This document shows positions 1 through 8,297 of a stretch of DNA of 64,000 bases, piece after piece. The stretch comes from Campylobacter mucosalis. Its GTDB lineage: Bacteria; Campylobacterota; Campylobacteria; Campylobacterales; Campylobacteraceae. The notes beneath the pieces were generated by a model that was not told where the DNA came from, did no database searches, and saw nothing but the letters and a program-made list of their open reading frames with translations. Position numbers and translations under genes: made by a program. The stretch spans positions 1,709,479 to 1,773,478 of the forward strand of contig NZ_CP053831.1 in assembly GCF_013372205.1 (NCBI RefSeq), written 5' to 3'. Numbering within the stretch: the stretch's first letter is position 1; each line of letters opens with the position of its first letter.

Positions 1-1310
1 TACAAAAGCAAAGCAGTGAAGAGGTTTTAAACTACTTAAAAACAAATGCTGATCTTCTTAGCTCAAACAGCATACTTTCAGAGCTAAATTTAACAACGGC
101 AATAGAGTTTATCAACAAACAAATTCCAACTTTAGCGTCTAAATTTAATATTGGAAAAAGTGTCATCATCTTTGCTGTATTTGTATTTTTCATATCGCTT
201 ACGAGAATTTTGGCAAAACTCACATATTTGGTGCTTACAATACTTTCAAAGCAAGATGGCACCGATGAAAAAGAGCAAATTTTAATCATCGTCAAACGTC
301 CGATAGCGTATTTGCTTATCATATATGCACTTAAAATTTGTGTAGGCGTTGGCTTTTATCCAGTTCCTATACCAATTAGTATCGCAACTGCACTATCCAT
401 AGCATACATTTTAGGTTTTGGTTGGTTAGCACTCACTATGCTTAATGGCTATGGATTAATAATCATAAGCGAACTAACAAAAAAGAGTGGACGCAAAGAG
501 GTTATAAATTTAATCATAAAAATCATATATTTTATAATCATAATAATCACCATACTTTTAATCCTTGCACGACTTGGTTTTGATATTTCAGCAATTATCG
601 CTTCACTCGGTATTGGCGGACTTGCCGTGGCGTTTGCAGCAAAAGATATTATCGCAAATTTCTTTGCCTCAGTTATGCTTTTGTTTGATAACTCATTCTC
701 TCAAGGCGACAGAATAGTTTGTGGCAACATAGATGGCACAATAGTTGAGATAGGGCTAAGGAAAACATCTATAAGAAGCTTTGATAACGCCCTGATATTT
801 GTCCCAAATTCAAAACTAGCAAGTGAGCCTATCATCAACTGGTCTAGAAGAAAAGCTGGGCGACTTATAAATATGACAATTGGACTTACTTACGACTCAA
901 AACCCGAGCAAATTTTAAAGTGTATGTCAGAGATAAAAAGTATGCTTTTGGCAAATCCAAAAATTTCAAAACCAGATAATGGTGGTAGTTTTATAAGCGA
1001 TAACAGAAGGCTAAAATTTAAGCAAAATATAGTAAGCATTGATGATCTAGCAGGTTATAAAAATGAACTTTATGTGGCTTTAGATAAATTAAATGATAGT
1101 TCTATTGATATTTTGATATACTGCTTTACAAAAACGACCATAAGGGCGGAATTTTTACAAGTTCAGCAAGAGATAATTTTAGGTATTATGGATATAATTG
1201 CCAAAAATAACCTTAGCTTTGCATTTCCTAGTCAAAGTCTATATGTTGAAAATAGCGATAAAAACGAGTTGCCATTTGTAGCAAAACAAGATGAAAGGAG
1301 TGAGGTATGA
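1..1310 (+). CDS. MscS-family mechanosensitive channel (5' end outside window)
   Basis: The reading frame is open from the first complete codon (position 3), so the gene starts before the window. This is the C-terminal part of a small-conductance mechanosensitive channel of the inner membrane, which releases solutes on hypo-osmotic shock. Several hydrophobic helices are followed by the diagnostic pore-helix stretch LGIGGLAVAFAAKD (about 590-670) and the beta-domain motif FSQGDRI with later FVPNSKL. The TTG at 210 is internal and not a credible start. Its stop overlaps the next small acidic ORF by 4 nt (ATGA), implying translational coupling. The family is clear; the subfamily is not. Confidence 0.9.
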   Translation, partial: QKQSSEEVLNYLKTNADLLSSNSILSELNLTTAIEFINKQIPTLASKFNIGKSVIIFAVFVFFISLTRILAKLTYLVLTILSKQDGTDEKEQILIIVKRPIAYLLIIYALKICVGVGFYPVPIPISIATALSIAYILGFGWLALTMLNGYGLIIISELTKKSGRKEVINLIIKIIYFIIIIITILLILARLGFDISAIIASLGIGGLAVAFAAKDIIANFFASVMLLFDNSFSQGDRIVCGNIDGTIVEIGLRKTSIRSFDNALIFVPNSKLASEPIINWSRRKAGRLINMTIGLTYDSKPEQILKCMSEIKSMLLANPKISKPDNGGSFISDNRRLKFKQNIVSIDDLAGYKNELYVALDKLNDSSIDILIYCFTKTTIRAEFLQVQQEIILGIMDIIAKNNLSFAFPSQSLYVENSDKNELPFVAKQDERSEV

Positions 1311-1453
1311 GCCAGTTTGAAGATGAGTTCGAAGAAGAACTTGAAGAGATCGAAGATGAAGAGTATGAGAACGAGCGTAGTTATAACTATGACGAAGATG
1401 ACTACGAGTACGATGACGGCGACAGCGACGAAGATAGTTACGACAGCTACTAA
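1307..1453 (+). CDS. 48-residue extremely acidic small protein
   Basis: This short ORF has a good ribosome binding site (AAAGGAG about 6 nt upstream of ATG 1307). It overlaps the MscS stop as ATGA and its own stop overlaps the next start as TAATG, so it is sandwiched in an operon. The product is nearly all Asp, Glu, Tyr and Ser, begins MSQFEDEFEEELEEIEDEEY and has almost no hydrophobic core. It is probably disordered and may bind cations or a basic protein. I do not recognise a family. The tight coupling on both sides argues it is translated. Confidence 0.7.
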   Translation: MSQFEDEFEEELEEIEDEEYENERSYNYDEDDYEYDDGDSDEDSYDSY

Positions 1454-2508
1454 TGTTTAGTGTTCTTGATAAAACAAACTATATCGAGTATAAATCAGCA
1501 GATGGCATATATCGATTTTTGCTCGATATGGTCGTTGTGTTTAACATTTTAAGCACGTCGATATTTTTTATCCTAAATCATACGTTGATGTTTGTATCTG
1601 CTATTTTAGTGATCATAACACTCATCGTAAGAGTAAGATACAGCTATAAATATAAAAATTTCAGCATACTTTGGGTGCATTGTAATGTCATATACATAAG
1701 CGTATCCTCAACCGCAATACTGGGCTTTAGCAGCGGTTTTTATCTATGTTTGGTGCTTCTTGTATATTCACACTATTTTTGCACGTTTAATAACAAAATT
1801 TTCTCATACGCCATATCTTTGGGTGAGTTAGCAATCCTAATAGCAATGAAGCCAAATTTCCAAAATAGCTATGGTTTGCCACAGTGGTTTAGCAATATGT
1901 CGTTTGTCATCTGCTCTTTAATAGTGTTTTTTGTCATCATTAGGCTTGGAATGTTTGCAAATTTCTTAACAACAAGCTCGTATAAAGAGCTAAAAGATGA
2001 GAGAGACGAGCTTGAGCGTCTTTCAAAACACGACTACTTAACAGGACTTTTAAACAGGCGAAGTATCGAGCATATCATAAAATACAAGCCTAAAATTTTC
2101 AAAAAGCCAAATTCTGTCTTGATAATGGGCGACATAGATAACTTTAAATTCATAAACGACACTTACGGACATAACTGGGGCGATAGGGTACTTCAAGATA
2201 TTGCAACGACTCTAAAAAAGATATTTAGAAAAGATGACTTTATTTGTCGCTGGGGTGGAGAGGAATTTTTAATAATAATCCCAGAGGCAAACATAGAGTT
2301 TATCCACAGCCTACCAAAAAGACTTTTAAAAAACATAAGCAACAACAAACTACCAAGCGGTGCGTCCGTGACGATGACCTTTGGTATGGTAATATTTTTA
2401 AACGGCTTTGATGATAACTTTGCGCAGATGATTAAAAAGGCGGATGAGCTTTTGTATCGTGGCAAAAAAAATGGCAAGGATCGCGTGGAGATGGAGATAC
2501 AAAAATGA
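1453..2508 (+). CDS. Membrane-bound GGDEF diguanylate cyclase (first of a tandem pair)
   Basis: Makes the second messenger c-di-GMP from two GTP. The N-terminal half (about residues 20-175) is a run of hydrophobic segments forming a membrane sensor. A short charged linker leads to the GGDEF domain (about 190-350). The active-site loop reads GGEEF at 268-272. The RxxD inhibitory I-site (RKDD) sits five residues upstream, so both catalytic and product-inhibition signatures are intact. The start overlaps the acidic ORF stop (TAATG) and the stop overlaps the next cyclase start (ATGA). No EAL domain is present. Confidence 0.92.
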   Translation: MFSVLDKTNYIEYKSADGIYRFLLDMVVVFNILSTSIFFILNHTLMFVSAILVIITLIVRVRYSYKYKNFSILWVHCNVIYISVSSTAILGFSSGFYLCLVLLVYSHYFCTFNNKIFSYAISLGELAILIAMKPNFQNSYGLPQWFSNMSFVICSLIVFFVIIRLGMFANFLTTSSYKELKDERDELERLSKHDYLTGLLNRRSIEHIIKYKPKIFKKPNSVLIMGDIDNFKFINDTYGHNWGDRVLQDIATTLKKIFRKDDFICRWGGEEFLIIIPEANIEFIHSLPKRLLKNISNNKLPSGASVTMTFGMVIFLNGFDDNFAQMIKKADELLYRGKKNGKDRVEMEIQK

Positions 2509-3554
2509 TACAAAATTTATCAATGCACAAAATCAGCTCCACAACAGCCATAAAAATCACAAATGTCCTTATTTTACTATCGCATATCTTTTACCTTGCG
2601 ATGTTTTACGCGTTAGGCGACAACGCGTTGATGACCTTAAACATATTCTCAGTTTGTATCTATATTTTTATAACCGCCATATCATTTTATGATGATGAAA
2701 ATTTGAAAATTTCACTTGCAATTACTCAGTTTGAGATAGTTATCCACGCCACTTTATGCTTTATGCGTCTTGGCTGGGGATATGGGTTTGAGCTTTTGTT
2801 TTTTGCCTTTATTTTCACATCGCTTTTTACAGATATCAGATACAAGATACTGACAAATGCTCTTATTTTTACCCAAATTTGCATATTTTTTGGTTGCTAC
2901 TATCTGTTTTATGATGGGACTGTTAAATATGATGGCTGGGAAAATACATTTTTTATCTCAAATGCCGTTGTGGCGTGTTGTTTTGCCATAATAGTTTCAC
3001 GCCTTTTAGAGCTTTCAAACACTCTTGCCTTTATAAATGCAAGACAAGAAAAGATCGAGATAGAAGAAATTTTAAACCAAGATCCTCTCACAAAACTACA
3101 AAATAGAAACGCTCTAAATGCCTTTGTAAAGGAAAATTTAAACAATGAGCGGGATTTTGCAGTCGTGATATGCGATATAGATGACTTTAAAAGGATAAAT
3201 GACACTTACGGACATAACGCTGGGGATAAGGTTTTAATCAACATCGCAGAGATTTTTAAAAATATCTTTAGAAAAGATGACTTCGTGTGTCGCTGGGGTG
3301 GGGAGGAGTTTTTAATAATCCTATGCGATAGCACAGACCAAAAAGCTTTAAGCGTTTTAGAGCGTGTAAGAAATTCCATAAACTCAAGCCATATTTTATA
3401 TGAAGATACTCAAATTTCAGTTACTATGACTTATGGTGTATCTTGCTATGAAAGCACAAAAGAGCAAAAGGACATATACACGATGATAAAAGAGGCTGAC
3501 GAGCGTCTATATAAGGGAAAACGAAGCGGTAAAAACTGTATCGTAAACGAGTGA
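2505..3554 (+). CDS. Membrane-bound GGDEF diguanylate cyclase (second of the pair)
   Basis: Paralogue of the preceding gene with the same plan: several N-terminal membrane segments (about residues 15-165) and a C-terminal GGDEF domain. The catalytic loop is GGEEF at 265-269 with the RKDD I-site five residues before it. The catalytic halves are much more alike than the sensor halves, so a duplication followed by sensor divergence is likely, giving two cyclases that respond to different inputs. Its ATG overlaps the previous stop by 4 nt. A hairpin at 3556-3577 ends the transcript. Confidence 0.92.
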   Translation: MIQNLSMHKISSTTAIKITNVLILLSHIFYLAMFYALGDNALMTLNIFSVCIYIFITAISFYDDENLKISLAITQFEIVIHATLCFMRLGWGYGFELLFFAFIFTSLFTDIRYKILTNALIFTQICIFFGCYYLFYDGTVKYDGWENTFFISNAVVACCFAIIVSRLLELSNTLAFINARQEKIEIEEILNQDPLTKLQNRNALNAFVKENLNNERDFAVVICDIDDFKRINDTYGHNAGDKVLINIAEIFKNIFRKDDFVCRWGGEEFLIILCDSTDQKALSVLERVRNSINSSHILYEDTQISVTMTYGVSCYESTKEQKDIYTMIKEADERLYKGKRSGKNCIVNE

Positions 3555-3555
3555 T

Positions 3556-3577
3556 TTAGCCCCAAAAGTGGGGCTAA
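3556..3577. terminator. Bidirectional terminator between GGDEF operon and sodB
   Basis: A perfect 8-bp stem (TTAGCCCC / GGGGCTAA) with a six-base loop lies in the 26 bp between two convergent stop codons. It can serve both transcripts. The flanking T-tracts are weak. Confidence 0.65.
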
Positions 3578-3580
3578 GGA

Positions 3581-4231
3581 TTAGTTACAACCGCAACCGC
3601 AGCAGCCACCGCCCTTGCCGTGAAGGTCGTTTGTGTAAAACTTCACTGAGTTTAAGCCCTCTTTTTTAGCCCACTCATAAGCTTGTGAGACAAAATCCCA
3701 GTTGATATTTTCATAAAACGTTTCAAGGTATTTAGGACGTGCATTAAAGTTATCAATATAATAAGCGTGCTCCCAAACATCAACGACTAAAAGTGGCACT
3801 TTGCCGTCATTTACAGGCGTAGCTGCATTTGAAGTTTGCACTATCTCTAGTTTTTTTGCACTTGGGTCATAAACTAGCCACGCCCAGCCTGAGCCAAAAA
3901 GTGTGGTAGCAGCTTTTATAAAATCATCTTTAAAATTTGGTAGCTGTGCATTTAAATCCGCTTTTAAATCATCGCTCATCTCGCTTTTTTTAGCGATGCA
4001 ATCCCAGTAAAAATCGTGGTTATAAACCTGTGCTACGTTGTTATAAAGTCCGCCCTTTGCACCTAGCAAAATATCGTAAAATTCGGCATTTTCAAACTCT
4101 GTGCCTTTAATTAGGTTGTTTAGGTTTGCGACATAAGTAGCGTGGTGTTTGCCGTGATGATACTCACAGGTTTTCTCGCTTACAACAGCATTTTGTGCTG
4201 GATTAAATGGTAATTCTCTTAGTTTAAACAT
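3581..4231 (-). CDS. sodB: Iron superoxide dismutase with Cys-rich C-terminal tail
   Basis: Cytoplasmic Fe-superoxide dismutase converting superoxide to peroxide and oxygen. The four metal ligands are visible: His26 (HHGKHH), His72 (VYNHDFYWD), Asp151 and His155 (DVWEHAYY). The expected family body ends near residue 203. This copy adds HGKGGGCCGCGCN, placing four cysteines (210, 211, 213, 215) and a histidine at the extreme C-terminus, which looks like an extra metal-binding tail. A strong SD (AAAGGAG) and a TATAAT -10 box precede it. Function is certain; the role of the tail is unknown. Confidence 0.96.
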   Translation of the reverse strand: MFKLRELPFNPAQNAVVSEKTCEYHHGKHHATYVANLNNLIKGTEFENAEFYDILLGAKGGLYNNVAQVYNHDFYWDCIAKKSEMSDDLKADLNAQLPNFKDDFIKAATTLFGSGWAWLVYDPSAKKLEIVQTSNAATPVNDGKVPLLVVDVWEHAYYIDNFNARPKYLETFYENINWDFVSQAYEWAKKEGLNSVKFYTNDLHGKGGGCCGCGCN

Positions 4232-4259
4232 TCTATCTCCTTTAAAAATTTGTGCGTCG

Positions 4260-4265
4260 ATTATA
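4260..4265 (-). promoter_or_regulatory. sodB promoter -10 box
   Basis: Perfect TATAAT on the minus strand, about 29 nt upstream of the sodB start. It predicts a leader of about 20 nt that includes the AAAGGAG ribosome binding site. Confidence 0.6.
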
Positions 4266-4310
4266 GTTTAAATTTTCTAAATAGTTAATTAATATTTTTT
4301 ATTAACTAGA

Positions 4311-5363
4311 TTAAATTCTATCTCTTAAAAGCACATAAAGCCTGATTGTTGATATAAACAGCGTCACAATGGCAGGTCCAAGTATAATCCCCCAAAAGCC
4401 AAATGTCGTAATACCAGCTATCATAGCAAAAAATATGAGTAGCTCATTTATCTTTGCTGGTTTTTTTACAAGCCTTGAGTTTATAAATTTTATCACCAAA
4501 GGCTTTAAAAATGTATCAGCCACTATCGATATAACAATAACCGAATAAACAGCTATCACAACCGCTCCAAAACTATCGCCTGAGGCAAATTGATGAAGCG
4601 ATATTGGCACCCATGAGAGCATACCACCCACAACTGGTATGAGCGATGTAAATGCAAATAAAATTCCCGTTAAAATGCCGTCATATCCGTAATACATCGT
4701 CACGAGAGAAAATAAAAACCCCTGTAAAATCATATTTATGATAATAGAGTAAAAAACCACACTCATCACATTTGCAACTTCACTAAGTATAAACTCGCTA
4801 TCCTCTTTTTGCATCGGAAGAGCGTCTTTTAGGTATTTTACCAACTCGCCACCATAGAGCATAGCAAAAAAGAAAAACACAAGAACAAAAATCATATCTG
4901 TTAGAAATTTAGCACTTAACTTACCTATGCCAGTAATGCTTGAAATGGCATTTGTGATTATCTTATTAAAATCTAGACTACCCAAAAACTCATCAACACT
5001 TGGCTCTAAAAAACTAAAGGATACTGGCAAACTAAAATGGTAGTTTTTGATGTATTCTATCGTCGAATTTATCGTATCGGCGTTGAAATTTGTAGCGTAT
5101 TTTACGATACTTGCGATCGCATAAAGTGATGGGGCAACAAACAAAAATAGTAAAACTATCGTCGTTAGCCCAGCTGAGAGTGTCTTTTTGCCATTTGTGA
5201 TTTGTAAAATTTTTACATTTATGTTTGAGGTGGCAACTGCTAGAAGTGCTGCGATTAGGATATTTAACAAAAATGACTGAAATAGATATAAAAGCAGTGC
5301 CAACACAAAACAGACAAAAAATCCTATAAAAATTTTAGAACTCACATTGTGCCTTTTGGACAT
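4311..5363 (-). CDS. AI-2E family transporter (PerM/TqsA-like permease)
   Basis: A 350-residue integral membrane protein with about seven or eight hydrophobic helices. It has the family pattern of two N-terminal helices, a long hydrophilic segment (about residues 95-150) and a C-terminal membrane bundle. The stretch FTSLIPVVGGMLSWVP is typical of AI-2E family proteins. Members export small molecules or ions; the substrate cannot be told from sequence. A permease of this family lies close to ruvB in other Campylobacter genomes, which fits the neighbourhood here. Confidence 0.85.
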   Translation of the reverse strand: MSKRHNVSSKIFIGFFVCFVLALLLYLFQSFLLNILIAALLAVATSNINVKILQITNGKKTLSAGLTTIVLLFLFVAPSLYAIASIVKYATNFNADTINSTIEYIKNYHFSLPVSFSFLEPSVDEFLGSLDFNKIITNAISSITGIGKLSAKFLTDMIFVLVFFFFAMLYGGELVKYLKDALPMQKEDSEFILSEVANVMSVVFYSIIINMILQGFLFSLVTMYYGYDGILTGILFAFTSLIPVVGGMLSWVPISLHQFASGDSFGAVVIAVYSVIVISIVADTFLKPLVIKFINSRLVKKPAKINELLIFFAMIAGITTFGFWGIILGPAIVTLFISTIRLYVLLRDRI

Positions 5364-5426
5364 AAATTTTAGAGATTATAGCAAAATTTGCTTCATTTAA
5401 GATTTTAATTAAAGTCAAATTTTATA

Positions 5427-5445
5427 GTAATTACTTTATAATTAC
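5427..5445 (+). promoter_or_regulatory. Toxin-antitoxin promoter with overlapping palindromic operator
   Basis: A 7-bp inverted repeat, GTAATTA-5 nt-TAATTAC, overlaps a perfect TATAAT -10 box (5437-5442), 18 bp before the antitoxin start. AbrB/MazE-type antitoxins commonly bind such palindromes to repress their own operon, so autoregulation is likely. Confidence 0.6.
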
Positions 5446-5460
5446 AAAAAAAGGCTAAAA

Positions 5461-5697
5461 ATGACGACAAATTTAATACAAATAGGCAACTCACAAGGCA
5501 TAAGACTACCTAAAAGCATAATTGAGCAGTTTGGGTTTGATAAAATTTCACTTGAAATTTTAAAAGAGGGGGTTTTACTAAAACCAGTTAAAGAAGACGA
5601 CATAACTGACTGGGATACGCCAGAGCTAAGAAAGGCTGCCAATGATGAAAAAACGTGCGATTTTGGCACGATAGACTTAGATGAGTGGGAGTGGTGA
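5461..5697 (+). CDS. AbrB/MazE-like antitoxin
   Basis: A 78-residue swapped-hairpin DNA-binding antitoxin. The N-terminus (TNLIQIGNSQGIRLPKSIIE, residues 3-22) is the classic MazE/SpoVT-AbrB signature. The acidic C-terminal half (residues 43-78) is the part that would wrap around and neutralise the toxin. The stop overlaps the toxin ATG by one base (TGATG). A palindromic operator overlaps its promoter. It is probably a stability or stress module. Confidence 0.88.
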   Translation: MTTNLIQIGNSQGIRLPKSIIEQFGFDKISLEILKEGVLLKPVKEDDITDWDTPELRKAANDEKTCDFGTIDLDEWEW

Positions 5698-6005
5698 TGA
5701 AGCGATATGAGATATACTTTGTCGCCCTTGACCCAACAATAGGGGCAGAGATACAAAAAACCAGCCCCTGTGTCATCATCTCGCCACCAGAGCTTGACTA
5801 TCTAAAAACTAGGCTAATAGCACCAATAACCAGCAAAGGATTTGAGGCACCATATCGTATCAAAATAAAACTACTTGACAAAGACGGACTTATCTTGTGT
5901 GATAAAATCAGGTGTGTTAGCACAAGTAGGCTCGTTTCAAAAATCACAGAGCTTGACACAAAAAGCGTCAAAGCCCTAAAATCCGTGCTAAAAAAGATGT
6001 TTTAA
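5697..6005 (+). CDS. MazF/PemK-family endoribonuclease toxin
   Basis: A 102-residue toxin of the PemK/MazF fold, expected to cut mRNA at short sequence motifs. Visible family features are the N-terminal [21 protein letters not shown], where RGEIW-like and G-x-E-x-x-K/R-P positions occur, then PCVIISPP and the mid-domain LIAPITS. I chose ATG 5697, which couples to the antitoxin stop, over an in-frame GTG at 5685. Its 3' end overlaps the convergent ruvB end by 4 nt. Confidence 0.87.
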   Translation: MKRYEIYFVALDPTIGAEIQKTSPCVIISPPELDYLKTRLIAPITSKGFEAPYRIKIKLLDKDGLILCDKIRCVSTSRLVSKITELDTKSVKALKSVLKKMF

Positions 6006-7012
6006 TCAAACAACCCCTTTTCGCCCTCAAATTTCAAATCAAAAATCTCATACGCCTTCGCACTTGCTATCCTGCCACGAGCCGTTCGCTCAATGTAGCC
6101 ATTTGCAAGCAAATAAGGCTCTAAAACATCCTCAATCGTCCCCTCATCCTCGCTCATAGCCGCAGCTATCGTGCTAAGCCCCAAAGGTCGGCGTTTTGCT
6201 TCTAGTAAAATCTCTAAATACTTTATATCCATCTCATCAAATCCGAGCGAATTTACGCCAAGTGCGTCAAGGGCTTCTTTGCTTCGCTCATGTGATATGA
6301 AATTTTCATCATTTATCTCAGCAAAATCGCGAATTCGTTTTAGTAGCCGTAAAGCGATACGTGGTGTGCCTCGCGAACGCCCAGCGACTTCAAGAGATGC
6401 GTTTTTATCGCACTCTTTGCCAAGTTTACTTGAAGCGATTTGCACGATACGGCTTAGCTCATCAGAGGTATAAAACTGCAACCTAAAATCCATACCAAAG
6501 CGATCACGAAGCGGTGCTGAGATCATACCGGCACGTGTTGTAGCTCCGATTAGCGTAAATTTTGGCAGATCAATCTTAATAGTTTGAGCAGCAGGTCCTG
6601 AGCCAATGATAATATCTAAGCGAAAATCCTCCATCGCAGGATATAAAACCTCTTCAATAGCAGGGCTAAGGCGATGAATTTCATCAATAAAAAGCACGTC
6701 GCCCTCTTGCAAATTCGTTAAAATCGCAGCCAAATCGCCACTTTTTTCTATCATAGGGGCTGCCGTCATCTTTATTGCCACGCCCATTTCGTTTGCGATT
6801 ATGTGAGCAAGTGTCGTCTTACCAAGCCCCGGTGGGCCATAAAAAAGCACGTGATCAAGGCACTCAGAGCGTTTTTTCGCCGCTTTTATAAAGACGTTTA
6901 AATTTTGTTTTATCTTATCTTGTCCGATGTAATCATCAAATCCGCTAGGACGCAGACTTACCTCAAAATCGCTCTCAAAGCTAACTTTTTCTATCTCAAC
7001 AATTCTATCCAT
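6002..7012 (-). CDS. ruvB: Holliday junction branch-migration ATPase RuvB
   Basis: Hexameric AAA+ motor that works with RuvA and RuvC to move and resolve Holliday junctions. It is full length (336 aa). The Walker A motif is [11 protein letters not shown] (about residues 59-69), Walker B is FIDEIHR, the sensor/arginine-finger region is GATTRAG, and a C-terminal winged-helix domain follows (about 260-330). ruvC lies at the far end of this window, unlinked in operon terms. The start at 7012 gives [13 protein letters not shown], normal for the family. Confidence 0.97.
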   Translation of the reverse strand: MDRIVEIEKVSFESDFEVSLRPSGFDDYIGQDKIKQNLNVFIKAAKKRSECLDHVLFYGPPGLGKTTLAHIIANEMGVAIKMTAAPMIEKSGDLAAILTNLQEGDVLFIDEIHRLSPAIEEVLYPAMEDFRLDIIIGSGPAAQTIKIDLPKFTLIGATTRAGMISAPLRDRFGMDFRLQFYTSDELSRIVQIASSKLGKECDKNASLEVAGRSRGTPRIALRLLKRIRDFAEINDENFISHERSKEALDALGVNSLGFDEMDIKYLEILLEAKRRPLGLSTIAAAMSEDEGTIEDVLEPYLLANGYIERTARGRIASAKAYEIFDLKFEGEKGLFD

Positions 7013-7116
7013 CTTGCTACTTTTTAAATTTTTATGGATTTTACTTTAAAATTTATAATTCTTAGCTTTTGTTTTACTTTTTTGAAAATTTGTGCTAATT
7101 TTAGCAAATTTTTTGC

Positions 7117-7122
7117 TACAAT
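7117..7122 (+). promoter_or_regulatory. -10 box for HPt gene
   Basis: TACAAT about 30 bp upstream of the HPt start, preceded by an AT-rich stretch. The gene begins after an AAGGATCAATT leader with an SD-like AAGGA. Confidence 0.45.
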
Positions 7123-7151
7123 ATGGGTTGCTATTATTTTAAGGATCAATT

Positions 7152-7556
7152 ATGGGCATATTTAAAAACCTAGAGCTTGAGTACTCTTTTGACATTGTAG
7201 ATGAGTTTTTGTCACACTACTCTTTGATGTGCGACATTATGGAACCGCTCATAATAAGCCTAAATCGACCTGATAAATACAAAGATGATATGCGTGAGCT
7301 TTATAGAATTTTCCACAACATAAAGTCTGCTTCGGCATATATGCACCTTGATCCTATACTAAAACTCACAACTTTGGCTGAGGAAATTTGTAGTGAAGCC
7401 ATAAATTTGCAAGGTCCAGCAAATGATAAATTTATCGATTGGCTCTTGCTAGTAAATGACCAGTTTAGCAAATACAGAGCAGATTTAGAAAACGACGCAG
7501 AATTCTTTAGTGTGCTAGAACCGCTCATAGTAAATATACCTCAAAAACTTGACTAA
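7152..7556 (+). CDS. HPt-domain (histidine phosphotransfer) protein
   Basis: A 134-residue all-helical protein. The segment RIFHNIKSASAYMHL matches the HPt signature (H-x-x-K-G/S-x-x), with His55 as the likely phospho-accepting residue. It would relay phosphate between a hybrid kinase and a response regulator or chemotaxis protein. No kinase or regulator gene is adjacent, so the partner is unknown. It stands alone between ruvB (divergent) and ssrA. A degenerate, non-phosphorylated HPt-like fold remains possible. Confidence 0.72.
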   Translation: MGIFKNLELEYSFDIVDEFLSHYSLMCDIMEPLIISLNRPDKYKDDMRELYRIFHNIKSASAYMHLDPILKLTTLAEEICSEAINLQGPANDKFIDWLLLVNDQFSKYRADLENDAEFFSVLEPLIVNIPQKLD

Positions 7557-7571
7557 ATTATAAAATCGCTG

Positions 7572-7577
7572 TAAAAT
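7572..7577 (+). promoter_or_regulatory. ssrA promoter -10 box
   Basis: TAAAAT (context GTAAAATAGC) lies 14 bp before the mature tmRNA 5' end, a normal distance for a slightly longer precursor. Confidence 0.5.
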
Positions 7578-7591
7578 AGCTGACTTTTTAT

Positions 7592-7950
7592 GGGAGCGAC
7601 TTGGCTTCGACAGGAGCAGAGTGGTCGTGGTGGCATACCGCTTTTGGCAAAGCGTAAAAAGCCTAAATTAAAATTAAACGCAAATAACGTTAAATTCGCT
7701 CCTGCTTACGCTAAAGCTGCGTAAGTTCAGTTGAGCCTTGCGCCTTTTGATACTATCTAAAAAGGTCTGCGAGTAATCCAGGTAGTGTAGTTTTGGGGTT
7801 TGACGAGCCTTGAAGCGAAGTTTAGTCTTAGTCTAAATTTTGGTTTTGGGAAGTGAGCCTTTTTAGATGAAATTTTCACTTCTGCTAAGTATGTAGAGGC
7901 TGCGGTTGTTTTGTTTTTGGACAGGGGTTCGATCCCCCTCGCTTCCACCA
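7592..7950 (+). ncRNA. ssrA: Transfer-messenger RNA
   Basis: Rescues ribosomes stalled on broken mRNA and tags the nascent peptide for proteolysis. The 5' end GGGAGCGAC pairs with the 3' end TCGCTTCCACCA, forming the tRNA-like acceptor. The T-loop GGTTCGATCC is visible near 7926. The tag ORF (7680-7724) encodes ANNVKFAPAYAKAA and a TAA stop, the Campylobacter-type tag. The Ala-resume GCA codon is at 7680. The terminal CCA is encoded. A 64-residue antisense ORF across it is spurious. Confidence 0.97.
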
Positions 7951-7982
7951 TTCATACTAAATTTCTGCAAAAAATCTCTTTT

Positions 7983-8297
7983 TTATTTTTTATAGTCTTG
8001 TAATTCTCCTTTGCATTTAGGACAAATTCCGTTTTTATCTTTTACATCTACGTAATTATAAACTTTTTTGCATTTTTTGCAACGTAAGAATTCTGGGCAT
8101 TTTAGTTTGTAAAAAATTCCTATGCATATAAAAAACAAACCTGTAGCTAAAAAACCAAAAATAGTTTTTTCATCAGACATTTGCCAACCTTGATACTTAA
8201 AATAAATTTTACCGCCAAATAAAGCCCAAATTGCTTCTACAATAAAAATAAAACCTAAAAATATAAAGCCACTTTTAACACTCATTTTTATTTCCAT
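7983..8297 (-). CDS. Two-TM zinc-ribbon membrane protein (paralogue of 16371-16739)
   Basis: Two hydrophobic helices (about residues 8-30 and 45-65) are followed by a C-terminal zinc ribbon, CKKCKKVYN ... CPKCKGELQDYK, with four metal-binding cysteines. The last ~30 residues are almost identical to those of the gene just upstream of FhaB2, while the membrane parts differ. Function is unknown. It is the last gene of the FHA locus and overlaps the upstream exoprotein fragment by 10 nt. An in-frame ATG at 8285 is an alternative start. It ends about 30 bp from the ssrA 3' end. Confidence 0.7.
   Translation of the reverse strand: MEIKMSVKSGFIFLGFIFIVEAIWALFGGKIYFKYQGWQMSDEKTIFGFLATGLFFICIGIFYKLKCPEFLRCKKCKKVYNYVDVKDKNGICPKCKGELQDYKK

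Noticed and set aside
7757..7951. 64-codon minus-strand ORF across ssrA
   Set aside because: Antisense reading of the tmRNA; start and composition come from the tRNA-like part. This is a well-known false protein.
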